NCBI GenBank assembly: GCA_030549775.1
Contig: CM060171.1
Location: 64,514,360 to 64,578,359, forward strand
Direction: 5' to 3'
DNA length: 64,000 nucleotides
Source of the DNA: Tamarix chinensis
Lineage: Eukaryota; Streptophyta; Magnoliopsida; Caryophyllales; Tamaricaceae
A program made the translations under genes and the position numbers. Positions within the stretch are counted from its first letter, which is position 1, and every line of letters starts with the position of its first letter. The notes under the pieces are model-generated. The model saw nothing but the letters and a program-made list of their open reading frames with translations, ran no database searches and was not told the origin of the DNA. Shown in pieces: positions 45,161-58,357 of the stretch.

Positions 45161-48084
45161 TTCCCCTCTTCTTGGAAAGGTTTCGCCTCTGAAACCTGAA
45201 CAAGTCCCAGAAATGGACTAAGGTCTGCCACATTGAAAGAATTACTCACATTTCCAAACTTAACAGGTAAATCAATTTTATAGGCATTGTCATTAATTTT
45301 CTCTAATACAGTGAATGGTCCATCCCCTCTAGGATCCAATTTTGACTTCCTAAGATTTGGAAACCTTTCTTTCCTTAAATGAACCCAAACTAAATCTCCA
45401 GGTTTAAAAATCATTTTCCTCCTTCTTTTATTAGCATGTTCAGCCATCTGTTGTACCTTCTTATTAATTTGTTGTCTTACAGTCTCATGTAATTTTTTAA
45501 TACATTCAGCTCTAGATTCAGCATCAAAATTTTGCAGATCAGTATGAGGTAAAGGACTCAAATCTAATGGAGTTAATGGATTAAAACCATACACAATCTC
45601 AAATGGAGTTTTATTAGTTGTAGAATGTAAAGTCCTATTATAAGCAAATTCCACTTGAGGTAAAACATACTCCCATTGTTTAAGATTCTTTCCAAGGACA
45701 GCCCTCAACATATTTCCCAAAGTTCTATTAACCACCTCAGTTTGACCATCAGTTTGAGGGTGACAAGTTGTAGAAAATAATAATTTAGTCCCTAATTTAC
45801 CCCACAAAACTTTCCAAAAATGGCTTAAAAACTTAACATCCCTATATGAAACTATAGTCTTAGGAATCCCATGTAACTTAACCACATTAGAAAAAAATAA
45901 TTCAGCCACTGCTATAGCATCATTTGTTTTATTATATGGTATAAAATGAGCCATTTTACTGAACCTATCTACCACAACCATTATTGAATCCTTAGCTCTA
46001 TTAGTCCTAGGTAATCCTAAAACAAAATCCAAAGACACATCAACCCAAGGATGATTAGATACAGGCAAGGGGGTATGTAATCCAAAAGGTTTTGAAGTAG
46101 TTTTTGCCTGTCTACATTTAATACAATTAACACAATGTTTCAAAACATCCTTTTTCATGTGTGGCCAATAAAAATGTTCAATTAAAACATCTAAAGTTTT
46201 CTGAGTTCCTAAATGTGCCATTAATCCACCACTATGTGCTTCTTGAATTAATAATTCTCTATAAGAGCATGCAGGAACACATAACCTATTTTCCCTAAAC
46301 AAATACCCTTCATTAATAAAATATTTTCCTTGAGAGGATATTTCACACCTTTGATATATTTCTTTAAAATCATTATCCTCTAGATATAATAGCTTAATAC
46401 TGGAAAACCCTAATAAAGTAGTGTCAGTAGCATTCAATAAAGCATATCTCCTAGATAAAGCATCTGCAACTATGTTATCACTACCTTTCTTATATTTAAT
46501 TATGTAAGGAAAACTTTTAATGAATTCTATCCATCTACCTTGTCTCCTATTTAATTTTGACTGACTCTTCAAATACTTAATAGCCTCCTGATCTGTATTA
46601 ACTACAAATTCTCTATGCCATAAATAATGTTGCCATACCTCCAAAGCCCTTACTAAAGCATACAGTTCCTTTTCATAGGTAGAATAATTCAATGTACTAC
46701 CATTTAATTTTTCACTAAAATAAGCCACTGGTTTTCCTTCTTGAGACAGTACAGCCCCTATTCCTAACCCTGAAGCATCACAATCTAATTCAAACATTTT
46801 TTCAAAGTCAGGAAGACTCAAAACAGGTGCTTGGGTTAACTTATTCTTAAGTGCCTCAAAAGATTGCTGCTGTTCTAATCCCCAAATAAACCCATTATCC
46901 TTTTTTGTTATGGTAGTCAAAGGAGCAGCTATAGTACTAAAATTTCTCATAAATCTTCTATAAAAAGAGCACAGTCCATGAAAACTTCTTACTTCAGTTA
47001 CACTTTTTGGCACAGGCCACTCTTGAATAGCCTTAATCTTTTCTTCATCTACAGACACACCTTCTTTTCCTACCACAAATCCTAAGAAAACCACACTTTC
47101 CAGACAAAACCTAGACTTAGCTAAATTAGCATAAAGTTGTTCTGCTTTAAACACATTCAAGATAATCCTTAAATGTCCCAAGTGTTCCTCTAAGGATTTA
47201 CTATATATAAGTATATCATCAAAATAAACAACCACAAATTTCCCAATAAATTCCCTTAATACATGGTTCATAAGTCTCATAAAAGTACTAGGAGCATTTG
47301 ACAACCCAAAAGGCATCACTAACCATTCATATAGCCCAAAGTTTGTTTTAAAAGCTGTTTTCCACTCATCCCCTAGTCTCATCCTAATTTGATGATATCC
47401 ACTCTTTAAATCTATTTTAGAAAATATAACAGCACCACACAAATGATCCAGCATCTCATCCAGCCTAGGAATTAGATACCTATATTTAATAGTTATCTTA
47501 TTTACTGCCCTGCTATCCACACACATTCTCCAACTACCATCCTTTTTAGGCACTAGTAATACAGGTACTGCACAAGGACTCATAGACTCTTTAATATATC
47601 CTTTACTTAACAATTCTGATACCTCTCTTTTTAACTCCTTAACTTCTTCAGGATTTGCCCTATAAGCAGGTCTGTTTGGTATAATAGCTCCTGGAATAAA
47701 GTCTATTTGATGTTCTATTCCCCTTAATGGAGGTAATCCACTAGGTATATCCTCAGGAAATAATTCACTATATTCTTCCAGTAATATTTTCACTGTACTA
47801 GGTACTTCCTCCATTGTTCCTTTCTGACGCTCATAGCAGTCCTTAAAAACCATCAAATATACATTAGCATTTCTTTTTATTGCCTTTCCTACATCCTTAC
47901 CTTTAGCATAAAATCCAAAAGTTCCTTTCATGTCCTTTGTACTAAGATCATTTCCCAAATTAGACTTAGTTAACTCCTTATAATCAGATTTAATTTTGGT
48001 TTGATCTTCAAATATTTCCTTTGGAGTCATAGGTGCTAAAACAATCTTCCTATCATCCTTCTGTACTGTATACCTTCCTATCAT
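45070..48084 (-). pseudogene. pol: gypsy pol: reverse transcriptase, RNase H, integrase (defective)
   Basis: A 1004-codon frame copying element RNA to DNA and integrating it. RT occupies about residues 150-340 with YFDD at 287-290; RNase H about 425-545 with DCDASG at 434-439; integrase has HHCC zinc-finger residues H617, H624, C651 and C654, then D686 and E783. The residue 35 positions before E783, where the second catalytic Asp belongs (S-D-R-D), is Tyr747 (codon 45844-45846), so strand transfer should be dead. The frame begins just after the gag frame goes out of register, and its last 29 residues lie in the 3' LTR. The true polyprotein start is upstream in gag. Confidence 0.9.
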
Positions 48085-49686
48085 ATTGCCAAGGCCTACC
48101 TAACAACAAGTGAGCAGCATGCATAGGAACTATATCACATAAAACAGAATCCTCATATTTACCTAATTTTAAATTCACTAAAACCTGTTGACTAACCTTA
48201 ACATCTCCCAACTCATTAAGCCATTGCAATCTATATGGTTTTGGATGTTTAGTAGTGGTTAAACCTAATTTAGATACCAATAGGGTACTAGCAGCATTAA
48301 TACAACTACCACTATCTATAGCCATGTTAAAACACTTATCATCAATTAAGCATCGAGTATGGAATACATTTTCTCTTCGTAAAGCATTGGAATCAGGTAA
48401 CTTATTACTATTTAAAGCTCTTCTAACCACAAAAAGATCCCTACTCACTGGTAATTCTATTTCATCTTCTAGGTCACTATCTTCCTTTCCTACTACATTA
48501 GCCCCTTCTTCCTCTTCTTCAGATTCAGATTCAGATTCTACTTCCCCAGATTCTCTAATCAAAATATTTCTCTTGTTAGGGCATTTAGAAGCTATATGAC
48601 CTAATCCTCCACATCTAAAACACTTAATATCCCTAGTCTTATTTAACCCATTTGCAGGATTTGCCATCACATTCCTACCCCTTTCAGGTTTCTGTCCTGT
48701 CTTAACTTCAGTGTTTCTCCCCTTAAACTCTACCTTACTATTATTCTTCCAGTTTCCAGAGGTATTTCCCCCAAAATTTCTCCTCATAGTAGTCTTAAAC
48801 CCAATCCCAGGGGGTTTATATTGCCTAGATTTCCTCAATTGAATCTCTATCTTAGTAGCTATATTCACCATTTCAGTTAGTGTTCCACAAGGATACAGCT
48901 CTACCTTATCAGCTATCTCTGAATTTAATCCACTCAAAAACCTAGCCATAGTAGCATCATCATCCTCAATAACTCCTGTCTTAATAATCAAAACTTCTAA
49001 CTCTTTATAATAGTCATCTACTGATCTCACTCCCTGACTAATAGTTCGCAGCCTTTTATGCAACTCTCTATAATAGTAACTTGGTACGAATCTCTTTCTC
49101 ATTAAAGTCTTAAACTCTGCCCAAGTCTGTATAGCAGGTTCCCCACACCTACGTCTAGTTAACACCAAATTATGATACCAAGAAGACGCATACTCAGTAA
49201 ACTCTACTACAGCCACTTTAATTTTCTTTTCCTCAGAGTAATTGTGACACTCAAATACCAATTCTATTTTTCTTTCCCATTCAAAATAGTAATCAGGGTC
49301 ATTCCTCCCATTAAACCCTGGTATGCTAAGCTTAAGATTATTTAAATTCCTATCTATGAATTCTAATTCCCTATCCTACCTATTGTTCTGTCTAGGCATC
49401 CTATCACTATTGTGGGATATTTGATCTTCTAACTCCTCTAGACTAGCTACAGGTGGAATTCTAGTCCTAGGATCTATTGGAGCCTTCCTAAAATTCCTGC
49501 TTGATTAGTGTCAATTCTGTTATTTTGCAATTCATTAAGTCTTACTTCCTGTTCCCCTAATCTTTGTTCTAGGTTAGCAGATAAAACAGCAAATTGTGCA
49601 GTCATTTGTTCTTGAAAAGTCCTAAGGGTTTCTAAAAGGTCATTACTAGATACGGATTGGTTCACTGACTGACCATTATTAGACAT
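48053..49686 (-). pseudogene. gag: gypsy gag and protease (broken)
   Basis: Capsid and protease part of the element. It starts at ATG 49684-49686 with a coiled-coil-like N terminus (MSNNGQSVNQSV). The frame shifts near 49480 (after ILGRLQ), continues in another frame with an in-frame TAG at 49376-49378, then is open to 48053. The capsid domain is followed by a CCHC zinc knuckle (CFRCGGLGHIASKC) and an aspartic protease with DSG (AIDSGSC). At the 3' end [10 protein letters not shown] runs out of frame into pol; by comparison with relatives a short stretch with the linking codons seems deleted. At least three lesions make a functional Gag-Pol unlikely. Confidence 0.88.
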
Positions 49687-50384
49687 GATGAATTTCAACA
49701 GTAAGTAACAATCAACACAATAATAAAATAAATTGCAGAAGCAGCTGATCCAAAATTCTCAGATAACAGACACACAATATTCCACAAGAAATATGGTCGC
49801 TCAATTCTCAATAGAATAACAACAGTAGAAATTAACCCAGAATGATTCACTGTCTATAATAATTGACAAGACTAATTTGATAATATGAAATAAGTAAGAG
49901 GGAACGATATTACCGCGTCTGCTTAAGGAATCAGTTCAATTATTTAAGTTGCCCCTCTTCTTGGAACCAAAAATAGTTCGCCGGTTGTAATTTCAACCTA
50001 TATACTTATTAACAACAGATAATTTGTCGAAAATTGGAAATTAAGTATAGCAGATAGTAGAATTAACAAAGGAATTTACAAATCGAAGTTACCAACAACA
50101 GTTGGTCGCACAGTCAGTCAAGATTCAGATTCTTGACCAAACCCTAGGTCGATTAGGGTTTTCTTCTTCAGACTTTTCAAAAATAGTGGACCAAAAATAC
50201 TTAATCGCCGGTTTGAAAGCGACAAGAATCAATACTGAGTTCGTTGCTGCAAAACCCTAAAATTTCACAACTCAAACTAGGGTTAGCGAAAAACATAAAT
50301 CGAAACAACGAAAATAAAGAAAATTTAACCAGTAATACAGAAACTACGAGCACTCTAGAAAAATCGAGGCTTTGATAACAATAA
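49687..50384 (-). other. gypsy 5' leader
   Basis: About 700 bp between the 5' LTR and the gag ATG, non-coding. The primer-binding site TGTTATCAAAGCC (plus-strand 50368-50380) matches the initiator-Met pattern TGGTATCAGAGC at 10 of 12 positions and starts 4 bases after the LTR if the LTR ends at CATCA. Confidence 0.7.
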
Positions 50385-51244
50385 TGATGGAAACCGGTTA
50401 GGGTTTCGCAAAGGATCGAAGATTTAATCGAGCGCGACGTTCGATTTCCGCTGGTACAGCCTAAGGAAAAACTTTCCAAAGGAAGAACCACAATTTCAGA
50501 AGCACAATTGATTCAATGGTAACTGAATTTAGAAGGTGAATGATCAAGATCGATCGAGAAGAGAACGAGACAGAAGCAGAGAAGATGCGAATGAGAGAAT
50601 CGCCAAGAGAGAGGAGGAGTCGAGAGAGATCGAGAATATCCTGAACTTTATTTCTGTCGAAAGGTGCGTATATTACAGAGTATCAGCCTATTTATATGTA
50701 CACAGAAACCGTATGATACAACAATACATACGAACGATACAGCCTTTATGGACGGGCGATACGATCTATTTGGCCCAAAAAATATAAGGTGTCGAACAGC
50801 CCAAACCAACAACACCAACGTAGAGTGTCGTCCAACGAGCCATCATATAAAAAAAATGACCCACTAATACAATTAAGTTTAAGGCTTAATTTTCCCATCA
50901 GCTACAACACTATAGCTAATCATGGTCATTAAGGATTGATTAATCCACAATCCAACTAGTCCCATTTAAGGACCGGGTGGCGGATTATACAACCATCCTA
51001 ATTCCCATTAGCCCATTCCGACCGACGAATGCATCATATGGGATTACAAAATATTAAAGAAAAATTTACATAATCTGTAAACTCCAACATATTCTGCACT
51101 GCTCAGCAATTATGTCCAAGTCCACAGAATCCATATGCTGCAATATTATCCTATTAATTCAACAAATAAGATAAACAATTGTAAGTAATTAATTCACAAC
51201 AAATTTCAAAATTACTTAAATATAAATTTACGGGATTCACATCA
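50385..51244 (-). mobile_element. 5' LTR of the Ty3/gypsy element
   Basis: 860 bp; the promoter-bearing copy. TATAAATAGG on the minus strand at 50687-50696. It carries a 14 bp stretch (TTCAGAAGCACAAT, at about 50495) missing in the 3' LTR. Outer flank AATAA at 51245-51249. Open frames inside are duplicated in the other LTR and are not genes. Confidence 0.93.
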
Positions 51245-54200
51245 AATAATAATAATAATAATAATTAAAATCAAATTAACATTAAAAATTAGCATAAAAG
51301 CATAATAATTATCAATAAATCGAAAGGAAGTGTTGAAAAGGTCTAGGGTTTCACCTTGAGTTGGAGGGGATGGGTGGCACCGGCGGTGGTGCCCGGAGCT
51401 GGCCGGAAAAGTGATCCAAGAGGGGTGAAAATGAAGAAAAAGGGTGAGGGGGAAGGAGAAAAATAAAATAATTTTATGGGTCGGTGGAGGAGACTTAGCA
51501 GGAGATATTGGTTGGTTTAGAGGGTGGCAAAAGTGGCGGATGTGGTGGTTTAAGGTTTCGGGTAGAAATTTGTGGCGAGAGAACTAGCAAACTTTGCATG
51601 GTTATGGAGGCTCGTGCAAGGAGAATCGAAGGTTGTAGATGGTTTAGTTAATTAGAGGGTGTTGTAGGGAAGAGTTTGGGAGGAAGAAGAGGCGGCAAGA
51701 TTGGCTAACGGTGGAGAACAGGGCATCTAAATTGGCGGTGGCGTACAAACATGTGCTTAGGGTTTTCAAGAAAAGAAAGCTCGATTTCGAGCCATACGAG
51801 GGGTATTTATAGTGGTGGAGGGTAGGCTTGAGTTGTGGAAGTTACCAGGAGGTCGAAGCCGGTGAGAAATGGGACGGTTATGGTGTTGATCGGGAGGTAA
51901 GATTTTCAAATTTTGCCCGACCTTCGCGAGGGAATTTGGGGCAAATGTGGGGAAAGAAGAGGAGAGTGGGGCAATTCAAACTGAAGTATGCGTCGAGGGG
52001 AAGAGAACGAGCGGGAGAAATGCCGGTCACGACACATGTGGCCGGCGGTGCCATTTTCGGGGGAAGGAGGAAGGTGACAGTTATGGTGTCGGGGAAGAAG
52101 AAGGAAGGAGGAGGAAGAAAGGTGGATGGGCCGGCGGTTCAAGGAAAAAGAAAAGAAAGAGAAGGGAGTGAACCAGGAGGTTCGGCGCGAGGGTTAATGC
52201 CGTTTAAATGAAACGGTGCGGTTTGGGTATAATTTTGAAGAAACGCAACACGCTGGCTACCGAAGGAGTAAGAAAAGAAGCAACGGGAATGGGCCGCGGC
52301 AGGGGAAGAAAAAGGAGGTGGAAATTGGGCAGCGCTAGGCCCAATTCGGGGAAGAAAAAGAAAAAAAGAAAGAAGAAGAAGGAAAAGAAAGAAAAAGAAA
52401 GAAAAAGGAAGAAAGAAAAGGAAAAAGGAAAAAGGAGGAGAAAAAAAAGGAAGGTTGGGTTAAATAAATAAATTAAAATATTTTGGGTATTTAAAAATAA
52501 TAATATTTAAATAAAATAATATTTAAATTATTTTTTAGGCTAAATTAGGATTTTTAAAAGATTTTCCAAAATTTTCATTTTAAATTAATAAATTACTCTA
52601 ATTTTATTTAATTAAATTATTTATAAAATTAACATTAACTTGAAACTATTTTCTCTTTCTTAATTTGAATAAAATAATTTATTTAAATAAATTCCCAAAT
52701 TAAAATCTTTAATTAGATAATATTCCCAAATTTCCTTTACTTAACATATTTATAAAATTTCTTATTAATTTTCCCTACTAAATTTCCTTTTATTTTAGTA
52801 AAAATAATTTATTAAATTAAATTTTCAAATAAAACCTTATTTAAATATAGTCTTTATTATTAGAAAATTTTGGGGCATTACATGGGGTCTAACATATGAC
52901 AAAAAATTAGAGGGATGAGGTTGTTAAATAAATGGTGGCATGAGGGAGAAGGTTGAGTAAAATACGGGGAGGAAATCAAGCATGGAAGAGGGAGGCGTGT
53001 GGTTCATAGGTCGTGTGAAGGATGGTTGTGCAGGGATAGAGGGAGTAGGGCGAGGTAAGAAAATATAGCATAGGATAGGGGTAAATTATTTAATTTAGGT
53101 ATGGAACTGAGGTAAAGTATGTGGGTAAAATTATCCATTTATTGGAATAGGTTTATTTTACGAAACAAATATTGGTTATGAAATAAAGTTAAATTTAATA
53201 ACCTAAATTCTATCAAATTTTAACCTAATTAAATTTATATATAATATTTTACAATAATAAACACATTAATAATATTATTAGTACAAAAAACCTATAATAT
53301 TTATAATAACTAATTACACATAATTATTAGTTTATAATTAAGGTTTCTAAAAACAAGGTATTACAACTTTAGAGGTGGAGGGTGCAACAAGGAGTTGGTG
53401 TGCAGAGGAAGTTGTTAATGTGGTAAAAATGGTGAAAAATAATGGCGAACAATGGAGCTTATTATTTCTTGAGGGACCTTGGGGAAAGAGAGGAAGTGAA
53501 GGATGCTTATGGGATTAAATACGAAACAAAAAATGAGAGGGAGGAGGGAGTTAAATGGATGGTGGCATGAGGGAGAAGGTGGAGCAAAACATAGGGAGGA
53601 AATCAAGCATGGTAGAGGGAGGCGTGTGGTTCATAGTCTGCATGAAGGAAGGTTATGTAGGGGTAGAGGGAGTAGGGTGAGGTAAGAAAATCTATCATAG
53701 GTTAGGGGTAAATTATTTAGGTAAGAAATCTAGGTAAAATATTGGAGTAAAATTATCTAGTTACCATAATATGTTTAATTTTCAAAATGGATATTGATTA
53801 CGACCCAACCTATGATTAAAAATTAAAACACACTCTCTAGTATATTTGAACCTAATTAAATTTTATAAATAAATATTTGTAATAATATTACACATATTAA
53901 CAAATATATTTATTATCAAGTATCCTAAAATAATTATTATAATTAATACATATACTTACCAGTTATAATTAGGGATTTCTATAAACGGGGTATTACATTT
54001 GGTCTTCTACCTTTTTTTTTCTAGCGCAATTTTCTCATTTACATCACTTTTCCCTCATGTCAGCTATGCCCATGTTCCCCTCACCATTTCTTCCTCAACT
54101 TTGCCTCGTTGCACATCATTCTCCATTTAAGCTCCTCTTCTCTTTTTTAGTATTTTTGATTTAGAATAACATCACCGACTATTTTCTTTCTTCTTCTCCC

Positions 54201-54468
54201 TTCTTCCTCCCTCTAGATTTTGCTTGAACTAGCACCCTATCATTGCAGCCTTTGCACCATCAACCACTTACCGTCATTGTCATCTTCACCACTTGCCACT
54301 ACTGACACCCAACCACTACCTCCCCACTATCCCTCTCATCATTTCCCACCCATCGCCACCCCTCCCCCTCATCTTTGCCTAACCATCGCCATGCCTCACC
54401 ATCTTTTTTCCCTCTCCCTATTATGCTCTATTAGTTTTCATTGAGGAACAAGACTATGCACCCTCGAC

Positions 54469-57400
54469 TATAATACCCTAAATTTTTATCTAATAATTAT
54501 CCCAAGTAACTAATACCTTTATCCAATTCTAGTATCTAAAAATTAATATTTTTATTTTACTCTAATTCCTTAATCCAAAATATTAACATAATATAATTTT
54601 TATTTTGAGCAAATTATATTTTTAATATAAAATTAAATTGTGAATAATTAATATCCTAATCTTAACTAAGTTAGTTAATCAAAAAATTTTAATCTAATAT
54701 TAATCATTAGCACACTTATCCTTTTCCTCATTCTTTTTCTCCTTTTCCTTTCTCTTCCCTACTTGCCTAAGTTCCCTCTTCTCGTCTTCTCCCCTTTTCC
54801 TACGTAAAACCCTCCAGACCATGCCTCTACCATGCTGCCAGCCTAACTTCCCTACCCTCATCATCATCAACTATCATCTCCCCCATATCATGGGATATGT
54901 TCTGTTGATTTTCTTTTACCTAAAACGTATTCCTCGATCGTGTTCCCCTCTCTCTACCATTTCCTCTATGCACACCGTCTTCTTCTCTACCAACCTTCAT
55001 TATGCACGCACGCACGCACCATACATACATGCATACATACATATATATACCTTCAAAATTAAGCTCATTTAATGCTCAACTAACTCCACATCCTCCATTT
55101 TCTATCGAGAAACCACAACCCAACCACTTTTCTTCTTCTCTTTCCTTCCCTACTTTGTTTTTTCATCGAACAACCATCACATCCCCACACACCACCACAC
55201 ACCACCAATCACTACCATTTTATTCAACACCAACCACCAATACCATCCCATCATTACCCCTCATTGTTGTCGACCATCGCTACCCTATTCCACTTAATTT
55301 CCCTTATTCCTCATTGGGATTTATTTGTTTTCATTGAGGCCCATGGCTGTGCACACATCTTACACCCAACCATGCCCTCTCACAAAGTTTTCACACATAA
55401 TCGTATTCCCTCGTATGCCCCCAGCCATGCACACTCATGCATGATTCTATGCGTATCCCTACACACCTTATTCCTACCCATGCAAATCTCACACAACCCA
55501 CCCATGTGTGTTACCACATCTCAACCCATGCATGCGTTTCATGCCACGATCGTGCCGTTCCTTTGGCACATCCTTGCTCCATTTTAGTACACCTATGATG
55601 TAATAACCCATTTTCAAAATCCTAATTAACAAAATGGTAATTATGTATATTAGTCATAATAATTCTTATAGGAATTTTTATATTAAGTATATTATTGATA
55701 TATGTACTATTATTATGAAATATTAGATATAAGGTTTAATTAAGTTAAAATTTGTTAGAGAGTGAGTTATTAAATTTTAATCCTAAGTTATATCTTAACC
55801 GGTATCCATTATGTAGTATAAATTCTATTCTAGTAACCATGTATTTACCCTAGTTCCTCAGCTAAATAATTTCCCTAGACTACTAGATTTTCTTGATCTT
55901 CCCTCCAATCCTTCCCTAGCTTAAATCCTCCTGCACCATACCTCCCTCTCCCTCTTCTTGTTTTGCTCCACATTTTCCCTCACATCACCGTCCATATAAA
56001 CCCCTCTTACTCTCATCTCCTTCTCTCTTTGTGTCATGCATCACCCCCCAAAAATCCTACATTCTCCCCTCCTTTTCCCGAGCTCCCTCAAGTAAGAAAG
56101 AAGCCTTTCCATTATCATCCTACATTTCCATCATTTTTTTCTCTACAACGCACTCCACCACCTGCCAAATTTCCTTAGCTTCAGAAACTCCCATCAATCC
56201 CTCACCCTCACCTTCAGAAACTCCTATTAAAAACACCCTATGACCCATGCACAAGATCACTAAACACACCCTAATTCCCTTTTCCAAACTCACCAATCCT
56301 TCACGACCACCTTTGGCTAAAAGCATAGGTCCCATCCCTTAGATTTGGGAACTCCCACCACACCTCTATTCCTTGATACATCCTCCGCCATCGAAGCCCT
56401 GTAAAGTCACCAAAACAACCCCAAAAACCTACAGACAACCTCACCGAAATCTCCATCCCTTTTTTGGGCAAAATAGTCATAACTCTTCATCTTGACACAC
56501 TATTTTTCCCTATAAACTCCCCCTTGACCTTGTCCATTCTTGCCATAGCAACCCCCTAACATTAGCCAAGGCTTCCATTGCCCCTTCCTCTCCTTATCAG
56601 CAACATCTACTAATTTCTCCTCCTTTGTTGCAAGAGTTTTAGTTGGTCCTTGTTGCTTTGCTTTGGTTGATTAGTTATCTTTGAGTTATTTTAGTAATTT
56701 TGGGTTATTTTTTTGTTGTGTTAAATGCTAATACATATGTTTTTGGGTGTTAATTTCCTAGATAATCCTTCAGCATCTAGGAGGAGATGATTTTATACTT
56801 TTTATGCAAGCTTGAATTTAGGTAAATTCAATCACTCATAAGATAGTAGAATTTATGTGCGAGCATGTTATGATTATTTAGATTTAGAATTATGCTAGGG
56901 TTTTACATTCTCTAAGTATTATGACATGCATGATAAAATGATAATATGTTAAATGAATGATACATACAATTGTTGTAAGTTAAGCTATATACATGGGTAA
57001 TATGTTGTATGATTTAAGTATGCATGTCTAGGGTTTTGTTAGGGTTTTCATCCTTATTAAGTTATAATTGTGCATACTTTGCTTTAGATGTTATACTATA
57101 TTTTCATCCTTACATGTACCGTGATGATAATGTCCTTGATTAAATGTTATACTATGCTTTAAATATGTGCATATATGCTTCATGGGATATATGATATGTG
57201 AGGGTTACATGTTTAGGGTTTTATGGGCGTAATACACTAAATGCATGAAAAATGGAAAATATGGTTAATTGCCAAAATGAGAAGTTTACCTACGTGCTAA
57301 AATAATGCAAAATATTAACTTTTAGCCTTTCCTGACACATTCTCGTAATATTAATATTTGGTATGAAAATAAATAAAATGATGAAATTACAATTTTTAAG

Positions 57401-58324
57401 GGCATTTTATTAATTTTGACCTAATGTATCTTTTAGGAATAATTATATATTAGGATTGCCTTAGACTTTTCATAAGTTAACCTTAGTGTTGACTTGGCTT
57501 GACATAAACAAATTACCTTAGTGTTTACCTTAATAATTGAAAATAAAAGGAAAGATGGTTAAATATGAAAATGGAAATTGTTGTGCAGTATGTGATAATT
57601 GTGATCACCTCATGATATATTAATAATTAGAGTGAAATACCTCAAGTTGGGAATGGTTGCTTTCTAAGATTAGCTACTCTATAGATAAGATTTTATCTCT
57701 TGTTTGATTTGGTTTGCTGGTGTGTTGCTATGCCCTAGTAAGCCTCTATTCTACCCTATAGGTGACCTACGATACTTATAGGGGGTATCGATACTTAAGG
57801 ATTATGTGATCAAGGTTGGTGAATATTTTGTTGCCTTTGTACACTAGTATGATCAAGCGTACCGTTGTGTCCTTGGTTCTAAAGTAAGCGTATTGTGTCG
57901 TCTTCTGGTGCTAATATGACTTGGTATACCTTAGTGTCCCTAGGTTGATTGTATCCTCCTCGAGTAAGTAAAAAATTGGAAGTAACTATTGTAAAAACAT
58001 AAAATAAACAAGGATTGATTTGGATGTGTTGATTCTACAGTTGCCTCAGTGCCATACCTTGATATTTGGAATTGTTTTTATTTAGTTATTTGTTATTTGC
58101 CTTAGTGCCATACCTTTGTATTCTGAATTGTTTTGGATTTATTAGTTCGATGGTTTCCTTAGTACCCTACCTTGGTATTTAGAATTTATTTGGATGTACT
58201 GATTTGGTCGTTACCTTAATGCTCTATCTTAGTTCTTATAATCTATTTAACTTTAGATATATTTATTGTACCTTAAGATGATGTGAAATAAACTAGTATG
58301 TTTTATTGTTGAGATTAAAACTTG

Positions 58325-58357
<33 letters not shown>

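Larger units (their letters stand above)
44315..51244 (-). mobile_element. Complete but disabled Ty3/gypsy retrotransposon (CRM-like chromovirus suspected)
   Basis: A 6930 bp element on the minus strand, inserted in E3 with AATAA duplications. Order: 5' LTR (50385-51244), primer-binding site like initiator-tRNA-Met, gag, protease, reverse transcriptase, RNase H, integrase, polypurine tract, 3' LTR. The gag-PR-RT-RH-INT order defines Ty3/gypsy. Pol running into the 3' LTR without an obvious canonical chromodomain recalls plant CRM elements; lineage is inference. Lesions in gag, at the gag-pol junction and in integrase make it non-autonomous although its LTRs are nearly identical. Confidence 0.93.
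41799..52882 (+). mobile_element. E3: type B giant solo-LTR-like element
   Basis: Begins TGTAACACCCTAAAATTTAC and ends AAATTTTGGGGCATTACA. Flanks TGGAG (41794-41798) and TGGGG (52883-52887) match at 4 of 5, and E5 shows TGGGA at the corresponding uninterrupted site. Own sequence is about 4.15 kb after removing the gypsy element and its duplication. Contains six hairpin units, a telo-box-rich tandem repeat, AAT-rich tracts (43800-44280 and 51245-51330) and a purine-rich 3' domain (51360-52440). Confidence 0.85.
38429..53365 (+). mobile_element. E4: type A giant solo-LTR-like element
   Basis: Begins TGTAACACCCCCATTTTACC and ends AACAAGGTATTACA. Interrupted by E3 (41799-52882); own sequence is about 3.85 kb including a 658 bp hAT element. 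Flanks GATTT and ACTTT match at 3 of 5 bases, so the duplication is decayed. The E5 sequence is collinear on both sides once E4 is removed, which supports nesting. Contains the paired GGTAC motif, the GTGACCCTTAGAGAAC block (about 39551) and a purine-rich 3' domain. No gene. Confidence 0.8.
35996..53997 (+). mobile_element. E5: type A giant solo-LTR-like element
   Basis: Begins TGTAACATCCCCATTTTTAC and ends ACGGGGTATTACA, with the same 5 bp TTTGG on both sides (35991-35995 and 53998-54002), a perfect target duplication. Interrupted by E4 at 38429-53365; own sequence is about 3.1 kb including a ~535 bp foreign insertion at 37130. Contains a four-unit GGTAG..CTACC hairpin array and the paired GGTAC motif. 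No coding capacity. Confidence 0.88.

Noticed and set aside
48255..48599. 114-codon plus-strand frame
   Set aside because: Antisense shadow of the gag/protease region.
52208..52471. Lysine-rich frame resembling a basic nuclear protein
   Set aside because: GAAGAAAAAG purine runs of the E3 3' domain create it.
54220..56243. Pro/His/Ser-rich plus-strand frames
   Set aside because: Same pyrimidine-rich domain artefact in E9, E7 and E8.
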